From the NCBI GenBank assembly GCA_002733465.1, contig NVVT01000002.1, positions 152,596-167,100 of the forward strand: a DNA stretch of 14,505 nucleotides, given 5' to 3'. Each line of letters begins with the position of its first letter. Position 1 is the stretch's first letter. Below are positions 1 to 8,060 of this stretch, piece by piece. The stretch is from Kangiella sp. (GTDB lineage: Bacteria; Pseudomonadota; Gammaproteobacteria; Enterobacterales; Kangiellaceae). The notes beneath the pieces were generated by a model. That model searched no databases and was not told where the DNA came from. It saw nothing but the letters and a program-made list of their open reading frames with translations. The translations under genes and the position numbers were made by a program.

Positions 1-162
1 AATAATTAAATTTTAAATATATTGTAATTTCATTTCTTTTTTTCCTATCCTATCAGCATACAAGTAAAAGAGCCAAATATAATGAATGCAACCTAACGAA
101 ATTATTATTAACTTTTTAGACACAAAATATTGACCACACATAAAACTTAAAAGGAAAACATT

Positions 163-423
163 ATGACTCAATTAAATGATTCAGATAAAAAGAAAGTCGC
201 AGAAATAGTACATAGATGGAAGGAAACTGGAAAAGCGCTTCATAAAGATAGAGAAATGGCTCGAAACAAATTACCACATAATCCTGGTTATGTTTTCCGC
301 TTTGACGAAAGCTGGAGTGGGTGGAATGTCTATCTCAATACTCCAAAAGACTCCGAGCAGTTTTTGATTCATGAGGAATTGGATCGACTTGAGTCAATTG
401 CTTTTAATCAATTACAGCGCTAA
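163..423 (+). CDS. Hypothetical protein, 86 aa
   Basis: I do not recognise this gene. The product is a small, soluble, charged protein. The first 30 residues are rich in Lys, Arg and Glu and probably helical. A Trp/Phe-rich middle (YVFRFDESWSGWNVYL, about residues 43-58) is followed by a helical acidic tail. There is no signal peptide or membrane segment. The ATG is preceded by an AAGGAAAA ribosome site at about 150-157, which supports this start. It stands alone, 727 bases before the large recombinase-like gene, and is probably cargo of the same element. No function can be assigned. Confidence 0.6.
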   Translation: MTQLNDSDKKKVAEIVHRWKETGKALHKDREMARNKLPHNPGYVFRFDESWSGWNVYLNTPKDSEQFLIHEELDRLESIAFNQLQR

Positions 424-429
424 AAGCAT

Positions 430-464
430 GAAAGGAGATATCTGCACTCGCGATTTCTCTTTTC
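430..464 (+). terminator. Hairpin just after the 86-aa gene, possible terminator
   Basis: GAAAGGAGATAT (430-441) can pair with ATTTCTCTTTTC (453-464) around an 11-base loop, with one G-T pair and one mismatch. It begins 7 bases after the stop codon. The 3' arm ends in CTCTTTTC, but no T-run follows, so intrinsic termination is only possible. Confidence 0.3.
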
Positions 465-1140
465 CGTCGGCTGCAATTTTTGGTTGGGTATCGATGCAAA
501 TCGACTAAAAACAAAAAGCAATACAAATCAAATCACCTTCCTTCGATCCAGTTTTTACAACCTGTATCGATAGACGGAGTCTATTCTTTGCCGACTTTAT
601 GTCCTGTCCAGAGACTAAAACTTATAGATTTGTAACATCTATTAAATACGACGTTATCAAATTCAATTGAGTTTAGGCCGTCAGTGTAAGTATCCATCTG
701 TCTCTATAGACTGCCCTACTTGACTTTCTACTCACTTAGTGAGGTTTCAAAAATAAATTAAATTTAGTTTGTTTTATTTCGAATTTAATCGCTAAGCTAT
801 GGAATATTGCTATGGGTGTAAAAGGTTAAGCATTCGAAAATGTAAATGTTAATTTTGGTGATGCATGGCAGTAATTGATTTATTTGCTAAATATTGGGGA
901 TTTTAAAAATGGTTCCCTAAGCTAGAGATTAAATATGAACTAGAACTAAAGCGGATTCGACGTTGGTGGTTTTTTGGGTTCTATTTTACTCATTACTAGG
1001 TACAAAGTTATTATTTTCATGAATACGGTAATTTGTAAAAAGAAATCCATATACTACTTTTGTCAGAATACGATAAACGGACTGAAATGAAGATATTTGA
1101 AATAAACTTTAATGTTGCACTGTATTAAAAGACTTTTTTG

Positions 1141-1146
1141 AGGAGG
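1141..1146 (+). promoter_or_regulatory. Ribosome binding site AGGAGG
   Basis: A full consensus AGGAGG lies 4 bases before the ATG at 1151. It fixes the start of the 1487-aa protein and predicts efficient translation. Confidence 0.8.
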
Positions 1147-1150
1147 AAAA

Positions 1151-4100
1151 ATGAAAGAACACATATCGCTAGAAAAAAGTAAACTTTGCCCTATAGACAT
1201 ATCTCTATCGACGGTTCTCGTTGACCAGCTAGCATCAAGCAATCAAGACGGTTTTCAGTATGCGATTTTTGAGGTTAATAGGATTCTAATGCTATTCCCT
1301 GAGTTGTTTTCTAATTTTAACAATAAAAGTAAAATCATAGATTCAATTAAGAATATTTCTAAATCACAAGGCACAGAGATAATGGGCGATGAACCATTCA
1401 TTGACAGATATAAATTATTTAATTTTGCCTCCATGTTAAGCTGCAACTACGTGTTGAATTCAAAAATCACCAATTTTATGCGCGCATTGGCAATTAGAGT
1501 TGCTTTCACAAGTTCTAACGTCACAAAAAATTCATTGCTATACAAACGAATTAGAAAACTCATTCGAAATACTGGTCGAAGAGATGACAAACTTATAATT
1601 GCACATATTGAATCGGGTGACATATTTAATACAAAAAAAATGCAGACGCTTATAAAGCAAATGCGGAGCTCACCGACGAAAAAAATTCTATCACTATATC
1701 TTAACTTAGAACAAAGTTGTTTTATTGAAGTTGTTAATACCATTTACTCTGAACAAACCATTAGTGAAGAACCTTTCAAATTAGATAATAAAGAAATAAT
1801 ATTTTCCAGGTATTGGTTCAATCGAATGAGCATCATTACTCCTAGCAGTTTACAGTTATTAACTTTACCCGAAAGAAAAACAATTGCTTCAGAACTTGAT
1901 TTCTTAAGTGAGACGCAACCATTGATTAGTGAGATTTTAAAGTTAGCGTACCTAGTAGTACCTTTGGAAGTAATATATAAACTACAAATAGAAGACATTA
2001 ACGGAGAAGTTTGTTTACGCATTCCTTGCATACCTCCTGCAAACGCATCAAAAATCATTAAAGATGAGCGCTTCATAAATAGCGATCACTACTATGAAAT
2101 TGATTTAAAAATAAACTTTCCATCTATACATGATTTATTTACTCAGCAAAATGGAAAAAATAGTATTGCCTTCAGCGAACTTATACCAATCAATTTTGAA
2201 GATGCTCTGAAGTCTCAAAAATCACTTATTAAGAGAGCAAAAAAACATTATTCAAGAATAAATAACATTAAGTTCGGTTCAGAAAGCGCACGCAGAACAT
2301 GGTTAACTGATTCAAACATTGCGCTAACATATCTTATCCACGGCGCTCATCGCTGGCAACCAGTTATCGAAAATTATTATATTCAAATTGATTCGAATAA
2401 GATCATAGAGCAATTAAATAGAAATGCGGAAACTCTATTCATTTCTGTCAATTTCCCTCTTTCGAAGTTTTCATCAGTTCTAGGATGTAACAATACGATT
2501 GAAATAAAGTACCTAGCAAACCTACTAGAATCGAAGCGAAAAGCAACCTATCGTCTTTTAAATAGAGCGAATTCTAAAGAACAATTAGTGTTTGCGACAA
2601 ATCAATATGGTCTATACATCTCGAATTTAATATATATTTTTGCAGGTGTGAGATACCTAAACAGTCTTTTTAAGCACCGGATTCTTTTTGTGCCGGAGCT
2701 GAACTTGCTCTTTATTTTAGATAAACCAACATTTCATTTTCATTCGGAACGTCCTGTATGTATTCCCAGCAAAGTGACACTTCAAATCATCGACTATTTA
2801 GAACTGCGCGAGGTAATTATTGGGAATTTCGAGAACAAGGCAACACTGCCGTTTATATTCACGATACATAATAATGTTATCGATATTCCAGAAGTTAAGG
2901 ACTGTGCCAATTTCATGGGAGAAAATTATGATTTTATGACAAAAATTAGACATACCGCTAGAACTTGGTTCGAGAATCAAGATTCAAAAACCTCGTTAGA
3001 CAATATAAGAACGCAGTTTGGACATGGGATTTCTTACAGAAATCCTTTTGGAAAATCTTCAATAAATTCTATTTTTGATTGGATTAACGAAATGGCTGGA
3101 ATGTCTAACAAGTTCGTTGAAGAACTTAACTTCAAGGTATTTAAAGTTAAAAATAAAAAACGATATTCGACACTAGGCGTAGATAAATGTCACAAACGAA
3201 TATCATACGTGAGCCCAAGTTCTAAAGCTGATCTAGATATCGAAATTGTAAAGAAAATATCTAATGCGCTAGGGTTCTGTGATAAAAGAATATTAAAAAT
3301 TGAAGATAGAGAGTTTCTGAAAAATGAACTATTAACTACTTTTGAGGACATTTCATACATTAATAGATTATGCGACCGCCATTTTAATTATTTGAGAAGC
3401 AGCCGTAAAAACAAGGTGGAATTTTCGACTTCACGTTACCTAAGAAAGGAGGAATCTCCGTTTACAATAAATTTCGTCCTTTATTTAAATCAATCTATAA
3501 CGATTGAATGTATTCTAAAATCAATCATTATAGATGAAATGGATGCAAAGTTACGAGATTCATATACTTTTGCTGTTGATTGTTTTTTCAATTTAAAAAC
3601 AATCTCACTCAGTCCAAACAACGAAAACAACTTTGACAAGTATCGATTAGCGCGCTTCTTCAAATCCATCCAAGTTGATTTCATATTCGATAGAGAATGT
3701 TTTAACAGAGTAATAACGGTGCGAGCGAAAACAATTATTCCAGGGTGTATTTACGCAATCTGGAAAGATAACATTCTCAACAGCAATAATAGCTCACTTT
3801 CCTATTCACTGGATTTGAATGCAAGGCCTAAACTAATAGTAGATAACAGTATTGATGATGCACTATCACCCAAAACAACCAAAGGCGGTATAAATAAGGT
3901 AAAAATCACCGTTCGGAAGATGCTTCATACTTCATCTGGTAGTGACAAAGATAACCAGCTTTTAGTAATCAAGTTAAAGTTACTTATCAATGAGGAAAAT
4001 CTAAGCTTGACCTCCGAGCACTTTGTGGGCTGGGTTATTGAACTGATAATGTTAGGCGGCCCAATTGTTTCTATTTACAACAATTCTTCAGTTGATCAAA

Positions 4101-5614
4101 AGATTTCAATTGGTAGTCATTTAGATAAAATTTTTGATAACTACAATTTCGCAAAATTAATTCGTAGAAAGGCATTTAAGTTGGTAGAGGAATACCTATC
4201 AGATGAAAATGTAAAAATCTCTGATGGCTTGTCAACCGAGATTGGTAATTGGCTAGACTATTGTTTCAGTTCAACATCTAGAAATAATAGTTATGCTAAG
4301 AAATCACAAAAAAAACAGAACAAAAATATAATAATACTAAAGGAATACAATTATCTAATTCAAACCTATTTCGGCACGTACTTGAAAACTAAAAACTTAA
4401 TTCATTTAGCTAAGGCCTATGCCACGGTCATCGGATACAAAGCTTCTACTAGGAGTTCTGAAGTTAAAGAAATGAAGCCTAAAGATATCCAAACATATGA
4501 CGACTCTTATATTTTCATCATTCAAAACTCAAAAACGGAGGCAGGTCGAAGGGTAATTTACAATAATAATTTTAGCAGTAATGAGAAAATAATAATTAAT
4601 ACGATTAAAACTATTGCAACTAATGATAGGTCGGTAATTTCGACAGTTTGCGGCTCTAAGTCTATATTGGAAGCATGTTTTCGACAGATTAACTTGGATT
4701 TGAGGATCATCACTGGAGACCCTAAAATACGGTTCCATGATCTAGGTGGTTCAACTATCAACGAAAAACTAGAGCAAGAACTAAAACCCTATAACCAATT
4801 CTTTCCAGAAAACGATATATCACCTGTCATAAGACATCGTAGCTATCTGACGTCGTTGATCCACTACGGAATATTTACCTACCGATATTTCGAAAAATAT
4901 TATTACTTCTGCGTTACGGGGTGGAACAATAAGCAAATTGCAAATATTTTGCAACTAGAACCTAGTAACGCTAGAAAATTAAAAAGCCGTCGGGGTCTCC
5001 CTAAAAAACCATTTGGCATATTCCCTATGACTCAACGTCATCAACCTATTCCATTAGTTTTTGATCACAATGAGCTCGATGATTTTGTTAATTCTTGCCA
5101 GGACATAGAATTATATGACTACTTTCTAATTCTGTTAACCAATCAAGAAAGCTTGACTGAAGCGTTTAAGCACATCGCAATTAGCAATCCGTTACTCCAT
5201 AGTTTAATCCAGCATAGTTTTATTTTAAATATAAAACAACCATTAAAGGGAGGTGTAATTAGGGTCATCCTAACGGCCGCTAAACTAGTTAAATTTAAAC
5301 CAAAAGTTAAACCTAATGATAAAGGTGAGGACGAAGACTATGTCGACTTACTACATATGCAGATGATACTTTCAACGCTATTTGTTAATCGCGACTTACC
5401 TCAAAACAAGACTTTTATAGCTCTCAGAGATGCCAAGAAATTCATTAGCTATATCGGTCTTATGGGGATCCGTCAAGTGTTCCATATAAGACAAACAGAA
5501 TCATCTTGCGTAATTGAGCTGCTCTCAGGTGCTCACACTTTAAACTACCCGAAATATATTTGGATTTACCTAGAGCTATTCCTAATTTACTTAACTCGAG
5601 AAAATAAAACATGA
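1151..5614 (+). CDS. Giant tyrosine-recombinase-like protein with fused catalytic modules, 1487 aa
   Basis: Probable DNA integrase of an integrative element. The clearest module has a box-I-like Arg (GVRYLNSL, R501), a beta-hairpin Lys (K525), an IRHT box (R600-H601) and a GH box (FGH, H625). The R-K gap of 24 and K-to-box-II gap of 72 match XerD-type enzymes, but Thr597 replaces the usual His of HxxR and no Tyr sits 9 residues after H625. A second module has TRSSEV..KPKDI (R1101), KTEAGRR (K1128), FHDLGG (H1196), IRHRSYLTSL (R1228-R1230) and a GW box (W1258), again with no Tyr at the usual place. A weaker N-terminal module has PLEVIYKLQIEDI (Glu273 where Arg is expected), ARRTW (R381/R382) and AH-N8-YY (H400, Y409), the canonical His-Tyr spacing. 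Ordinary integrases have about 300-450 residues. The stop overlaps the next ATG (ATGA), so the two genes are coupled. The nearby tRNA-Val scar supports an integration role. Module calls are by eye. Confidence 0.6.
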   Translation: MKEHISLEKSKLCPIDISLSTVLVDQLASSNQDGFQYAIFEVNRILMLFPELFSNFNNKSKIIDSIKNISKSQGTEIMGDEPFIDRYKLFNFASMLSCNYVLNSKITNFMRALAIRVAFTSSNVTKNSLLYKRIRKLIRNTGRRDDKLIIAHIESGDIFNTKKMQTLIKQMRSSPTKKILSLYLNLEQSCFIEVVNTIYSEQTISEEPFKLDNKEIIFSRYWFNRMSIITPSSLQLLTLPERKTIASELDFLSETQPLISEILKLAYLVVPLEVIYKLQIEDINGEVCLRIPCIPPANASKIIKDERFINSDHYYEIDLKINFPSIHDLFTQQNGKNSIAFSELIPINFEDALKSQKSLIKRAKKHYSRINNIKFGSESARRTWLTDSNIALTYLIHGAHRWQPVIENYYIQIDSNKIIEQLNRNAETLFISVNFPLSKFSSVLGCNNTIEIKYLANLLESKRKATYRLLNRANSKEQLVFATNQYGLYISNLIYIFAGVRYLNSLFKHRILFVPELNLLFILDKPTFHFHSERPVCIPSKVTLQIIDYLELREVIIGNFENKATLPFIFTIHNNVIDIPEVKDCANFMGENYDFMTKIRHTARTWFENQDSKTSLDNIRTQFGHGISYRNPFGKSSINSIFDWINEMAGMSNKFVEELNFKVFKVKNKKRYSTLGVDKCHKRISYVSPSSKADLDIEIVKKISNALGFCDKRILKIEDREFLKNELLTTFEDISYINRLCDRHFNYLRSSRKNKVEFSTSRYLRKEESPFTINFVLYLNQSITIECILKSIIIDEMDAKLRDSYTFAVDCFFNLKTISLSPNNENNFDKYRLARFFKSIQVDFIFDRECFNRVITVRAKTIIPGCIYAIWKDNILNSNNSSLSYSLDLNARPKLIVDNSIDDALSPKTTKGGINKVKITVRKMLHTSSGSDKDNQLLVIKLKLLINEENLSLTSEHFVGWVIELIMLGGPIVSIYNNSSVDQKISIGSHLDKIFDNYNFAKLIRRKAFKLVEEYLSDENVKISDGLSTEIGNWLDYCFSSTSRNNSYAKKSQKKQNKNIIILKEYNYLIQTYFGTYLKTKNLIHLAKAYATVIGYKASTRSSEVKEMKPKDIQTYDDSYIFIIQNSKTEAGRRVIYNNNFSSNEKIIINTIKTIATNDRSVISTVCGSKSILEACFRQINLDLRIITGDPKIRFHDLGGSTINEKLEQELKPYNQFFPENDISPVIRHRSYLTSLIHYGIFTYRYFEKYYYFCVTGWNNKQIANILQLEPSNARKLKSRRGLPKKPFGIFPMTQRHQPIPLVFDHNELDDFVNSCQDIELYDYFLILLTNQESLTEAFKHIAISNPLLHSLIQHSFILNIKQPLKGGVIRVILTAAKLVKFKPKVKPNDKGEDEDYVDLLHMQMILSTLFVNRDLPQNKTFIALRDAKKFISYIGLMGIRQVFHIRQTESSCVIELLSGAHTLNYPKYIWIYLELFLIYLTRENKT

Positions 5615-6420
5615 TTCTACTATCACATGAAATGACAAGCTCCGTTACTCACGTTAAAAAAGGTGCCATCAAAATCGATCCAAAGGACACAAAGAAAATA
5701 ATGATACCAGACCTAACGCTCGCTTTTAACCTCAATGGTTTCTTGGAAAAGATATTTGAAGAAAAACGAATGTCTATTATTCTGTCAATTATTATCACTC
5801 CTATCGACATTACTAGTAGATTGTCGACTTTAACATTAGAAGCAAATCCTGATTTAGATAATGACTATTTTCCTGATGAAACCTTAAAAGCGTTAGAAAC
5901 GTTTGTAGAAGTTGATTTTAATAATATTGTCAACTGCATAACAAAATCTGTTGAATTAACTTTAGAAAAAAAACCACATACTGTTATCGCTAAAGGAGAA
6001 GTTAATACAGATCCTATCCTTCATGCGATAGAATGCGACAACGGTGCAAGTAAGGAGTTAATCAACTTATTATTAACTTCAAAGAATTGTGCCGGTGTTG
6101 AATACAGATTATCAAATTCTGTATTTTCGATTCCATCAAAAACTAGGTTTGTTAAACATCAAATGGCATCTACAGAAGAAACGATTTCAGGCAACGTAAG
6201 ATTCCATAAAATTGGATATGATAAAAAAGCGAAAACTATCGGTGAATTCAACCTTGATTTCATATTTGAGGATAAGCATTTATTACTCCTAAATGAATTA
6301 TTTATTAAAAATAGATATGCTACAGCTTATCTAAAGCAGGATGTTCGTAGTAAGGTATGGAAACTTATTAAAATAGTTCCTCTACCTAAAAATCAAACCG
6401 AATTCGAATATATGGATTGA
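5611..6420 (+). CDS. Hypothetical partner protein of the giant recombinase, 269 aa
   Basis: No family recognised. The ATG overlaps the stop of the upstream gene in ATGA, so it is translationally coupled and probably made in fixed ratio with it. The product looks soluble, with alternating beta-like and helical segments: a hydrophobic strand-like stretch SIILSIIITPIDI near residues 55-67, acidic patches near 75-95, and a C-terminal half rich in Lys and Phe. There is no signal peptide, transmembrane helix or metal motif. Multi-recombinase elements often encode a small non-recombinase helper at the end of the operon, and by analogy this could be a DNA-binding or directionality factor. That is inference. 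It is the last gene before the tRNA-Val attachment scar. Confidence 0.6.
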   Translation: MILLSHEMTSSVTHVKKGAIKIDPKDTKKIMIPDLTLAFNLNGFLEKIFEEKRMSIILSIIITPIDITSRLSTLTLEANPDLDNDYFPDETLKALETFVEVDFNNIVNCITKSVELTLEKKPHTVIAKGEVNTDPILHAIECDNGASKELINLLLTSKNCAGVEYRLSNSVFSIPSKTRFVKHQMASTEETISGNVRFHKIGYDKKAKTIGEFNLDFIFEDKHLLLLNELFIKNRYATAYLKQDVRSKVWKLIKIVPLPKNQTEFEYMD

Positions 6421-6607
6421 AATTCATATATTCAAAGGAGGTATTCTAACAAAACCTTGAACCGCCTATCAATAATTACTAAACGATGGCTAATTACGAT
6501 TACGGTTACAACTTGTTAACTGAATGCAATTTTTTGATTTAGTTGGAATCGAATATAAATACAACATATTGATATGCTTAAGAAACAAAACATTTGCAAT
6601 TCAAGTT

Positions 6608-6660
6608 GCCTCGCCCTTACAAGGCGAGGGTCAGTGGTTCGAGCCCACTAGCGCCCACCA
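6608..6660 (+). other. 3' half of tRNA-Val(UAC): attachment-site scar
   Basis: The stretch folds as the 3' part of a tRNA: anticodon stem TCGCC/GGCGA with loop CTTACAA (anticodon TAC at 6618-6620), variable loop GGGTC, T-arm AGTGG-TTCGAGC-CCACT, acceptor strand AGCGCCC, discriminator A and encoded CCA. The expected 5' half (acceptor start GGGCGCT, D-arm) is absent; the DNA before about 6608 is unrelated AT-rich sequence. A 3' fragment without its 5' half is the usual mark of integration into a tRNA gene, where the element carries a copy of the target end. The orientation places the intact gene, and the bulk of the element, to the left outside this window. Confidence 0.8.
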
Positions 6661-6669
6661 ATTCAAAAC

Positions 6670-6703
6670 AGGTCTGTATCCCTTGTGGTTACAGGCCTTT
6701 TTG
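6670..6703 (+). terminator. Rho-independent terminator after the tRNA-Val fragment
   Basis: AGGTCTGTA (6670-6678) pairs with TACAGGCCT (6690-6698) over 9 bp with one G-T pair, and the arm runs into TTTTT. It lies 9 bases after the tRNA CCA, the usual position for a tRNA gene terminator. It was probably the original tRNA-Val terminator, or a copy of it, and would also stop transcription of the recombinase operon. Confidence 0.75.
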
Positions 6704-6885
6704 CTTTCATATAGTCGTAAAAACCGCTTGAAAAACCTCATGAAAAGTAAAAGTGGACAAAAAGTGGCCAGTTAGTGGCCAACTTTATTTCTTGCTTTCT
6801 ACAGATCCCTAAAATTTGACCTCCGCCCTGCACAAAAAACACTTAATTTTCATCCACTTTCAAAAATCAATTTAAATTTAGAAAA

Positions 6886-7002
6886 GCGAGAGTCAAAAAT
6901 GAGTGTCGACCCTTGCTTTTATTATCGATTTACGCTTTTATCCATCTCATTATTTTTAATTTTGACCACTTTATAAAATATCTACAAATGATTGACCCTC
7001 GC
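6886..7002. repeat. Copies of the tRNA-scar motif GCGAGGGTCA
   Basis: GCGAGGGTCA occurs inside the tRNA-Val fragment at 6624-6633. It recurs as GCGAGAGTCA at 6886-6895 (+), as the reverse complement of GCAAGGGTCG at 6906-6915, and as a perfect 10/10 copy on the - strand at 6993-7002. The two middle copies form an imperfect inverted repeat (AAAAGCGAGAGTC and GACCCTTGCTTTT). Since the motif lies in the target tRNA, it may be a core-type recombinase site or a set of secondary attachment sites. Confidence 0.5.
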
Positions 7003-7178
7003 TCAAAATGACGATTTATAACGTTATTGATCAGCAAGTTAACCAACTTCACTTCTCAGTTATATAGCGATTTTCTCACCGAAAATTCATCTATATGAAG
7101 TATTTTGTCCACTTCAAAAGTGGCGAGCGCCTATCCTATAAAAATAGACTGGATGAGTGAGAGATAGCTTTACCTCCA

Positions 7179-7255
7179 ATAAAAGTGGCCAAAATTTGTT
7201 GACTAAAACAACCCCATTTTCGAGCTGAATGTTAGGTTGTTTTGGCCACTTTTAT
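7179..7255. repeat. 16-bp perfect inverted repeat with a nested second inverted repeat
   Basis: ATAAAAGTGGCCAAAA (7179-7194) and TTTTGGCCACTTTTAT (7240-7255) are exact reverse complements 45 bases apart. Inside and overlapping the right arm, AAAACAACC (7205-7213) and GGTTGTTTT (7235-7243) form a second perfect pair. The two pairings exclude each other in part, so the DNA or RNA could take alternative hairpins. It lies about 125 bases before the gene at 7380. It could be an operator, a recombination site or the end of a small element. Confidence 0.55.
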
Positions 7256-7379
7256 CCATGAGTTACTAGGTGAATTTCATTCAGAAAAACATCAAATATT
7301 TCTAATTTTTTTTAATTATTGCATCATATTTATATTGTAAGAAAGCTCGCTTTTGGGTAATAAAATTATGGAGAATATT

Positions 7380-7763
7380 ATGATTGAATCAATTAATTTA
7401 GGCACAGCAAGTTATTTCAGAATGCGTGGGCTATTACACCCTTATCTAAACGAACAAACGCCTGACGATGAAATTCTTATAGCTCCAGCAACAGTTGTTA
7501 GAAGAGCTATAGCAAACTATTTTGAGAAGTGGGATATTAAATATAAGAAATCAAGCTTTTCTATCTACAACCTATCGCTAATTGAATTAGAGAAGTTAAT
7601 GGAATTAATTACCATCACTATCATTCTTTTAGAATCGACCACAAACCAAGCCACTTGGTTTAAAGGTGTTAGAAAAGAATTAGATAACCGCTCGCTAGAG
7701 GAGTTGGTTTTATCCCGCAATTTTGATTTAGCGCTGAATTACGCTAGAAGTATTCTATTGTGA
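7380..7763 (+). CDS. Hypothetical protein, 127 aa
   Basis: Not recognised. I prefer the ATG at 7380, because GGAG at 7370-7373 lies 6 bases before it. A longer reading from TTG at 7353 (136 residues) would have no good ribosome site. The product is mostly helical and looks soluble, with Leu/Ile/Glu-rich stretches (about residues 60-85, and the C-terminus) and a central VVRRAIANYFEKWDIKYKK segment. There is no clear helix-turn-helix or catalytic motif. It is the first gene after the repeat-rich region and could be regulated through it. The next small gene follows 102 bases later. Confidence 0.55.
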   Translation: MIESINLGTASYFRMRGLLHPYLNEQTPDDEILIAPATVVRRAIANYFEKWDIKYKKSSFSIYNLSLIELEKLMELITITIILLESTTNQATWFKGVRKELDNRSLEELVLSRNFDLALNYARSILL

Positions 7764-7865
7764 TTTTCTAGCTGGATAGAGAAACCAACTGTTTTAGCTA
7801 TTTCATTCAGTTAGAATTTGGTTTTTTGTCAATATTTAATTTCATAAACTAAAAGAGGCAAAACA

Positions 7866-8060
7866 ATGATTGATTGTGAGCAAATATCTCATCTACTTTT
7901 TATATTTTTTAGCACAATTTTAATTGGAAGTATTTTACAGCTATTAATGATGGCTTTGCCAAGAAATACATCACGACGTGAAAAACATTATGAAAAAATA
8001 ATTAAAGATCTTGAGGAATTAGACAAATTGGAAAAGGCTACAATCTATGATACTAATTAA
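7866..8060 (+). CDS. Small single-pass membrane protein, 64 aa
   Basis: Family unknown. Residues about 8-30 (LLFIFFSTILIGSILQLLMMALP) form one strong transmembrane helix. A basic patch RNTSRREKHYEK follows, then an acidic-basic helical tail. The positive-inside rule puts the C-terminus in the cytoplasm. GAGG lies 7 bases before the ATG at 7866. Small membrane proteins in accessory DNA can be toxins, phage-like proteins or subunits of larger complexes; nothing here decides between these. Confidence 0.55.
   Translation: MIDCEQISHLLFIFFSTILIGSILQLLMMALPRNTSRREKHYEKIIKDLEELDKLEKATIYDTN

Larger units (their letters stand above)
424..1150. other. Long non-coding stretch before the recombinase-like operon
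   Basis: No convincing gene lies in these 727 bases on either strand. Small symmetric elements are visible: a hairpin ATAGAC-gga-GTCTAT (570-584) and a 13-base palindrome CTCACTTAGTGAG (731-743) that could bind a regulator. The stretch must hold the promoter of the operon that starts at 1151, but I cannot pick a -35/-10 pair with confidence. It may also hold recombination or regulatory sites. Confidence 0.45.
6749..7255. repeat. Nine copies of a GTGG-core motif (typically AAAAGTGGCCA), putative recombinase arm sites
   Basis: Copies on the + strand: 6749-6759 (GTGGACA), 6759-6770, 6772-6782, 7116-7126 (GTGGCGA) and 7181-7191. Copies on the - strand: 6852-6861 (ATCCACTTTC), 6963-6972 (TGACCACTTT), 7106-7114 (TGTCCACTT) and 7243-7254 (TGGCCACTTTTA). 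The first three are nearly contiguous, about 90-120 bases after the tRNA fragment. In many tRNA-integrated islands short repeats at that place are arm-type binding sites of the integrase, but no integrase gene follows here. A host regulator or the giant recombinase could be the ligand. Confidence 0.6.

Noticed and set aside
799..852. 17-codon Cys-rich frame (MEYCYGCKRLSIRKCKC)
   Set aside because: Four Cys in CxxC-like spacing drew attention, but it has no ribosome site and is short enough to be chance.
1255..4761. Several minus-strand frames of 60-110 codons
   Set aside because: They lie wholly inside the 1487-aa gene, have no ribosome sites and give unstructured antisense peptides.
6436..6519. 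AGGAGG-like site after the 269-aa gene with a TTG frame of 20 codons
   Set aside because: The spacing from the ribosome site to TTG is about 15 bases, and the peptide has no recognisable feature.
6524..6775. 83-codon open frame on the + strand
   Set aside because: It runs straight through the tRNA-Val fragment and the terminator, and its peptide is a translation of those elements.
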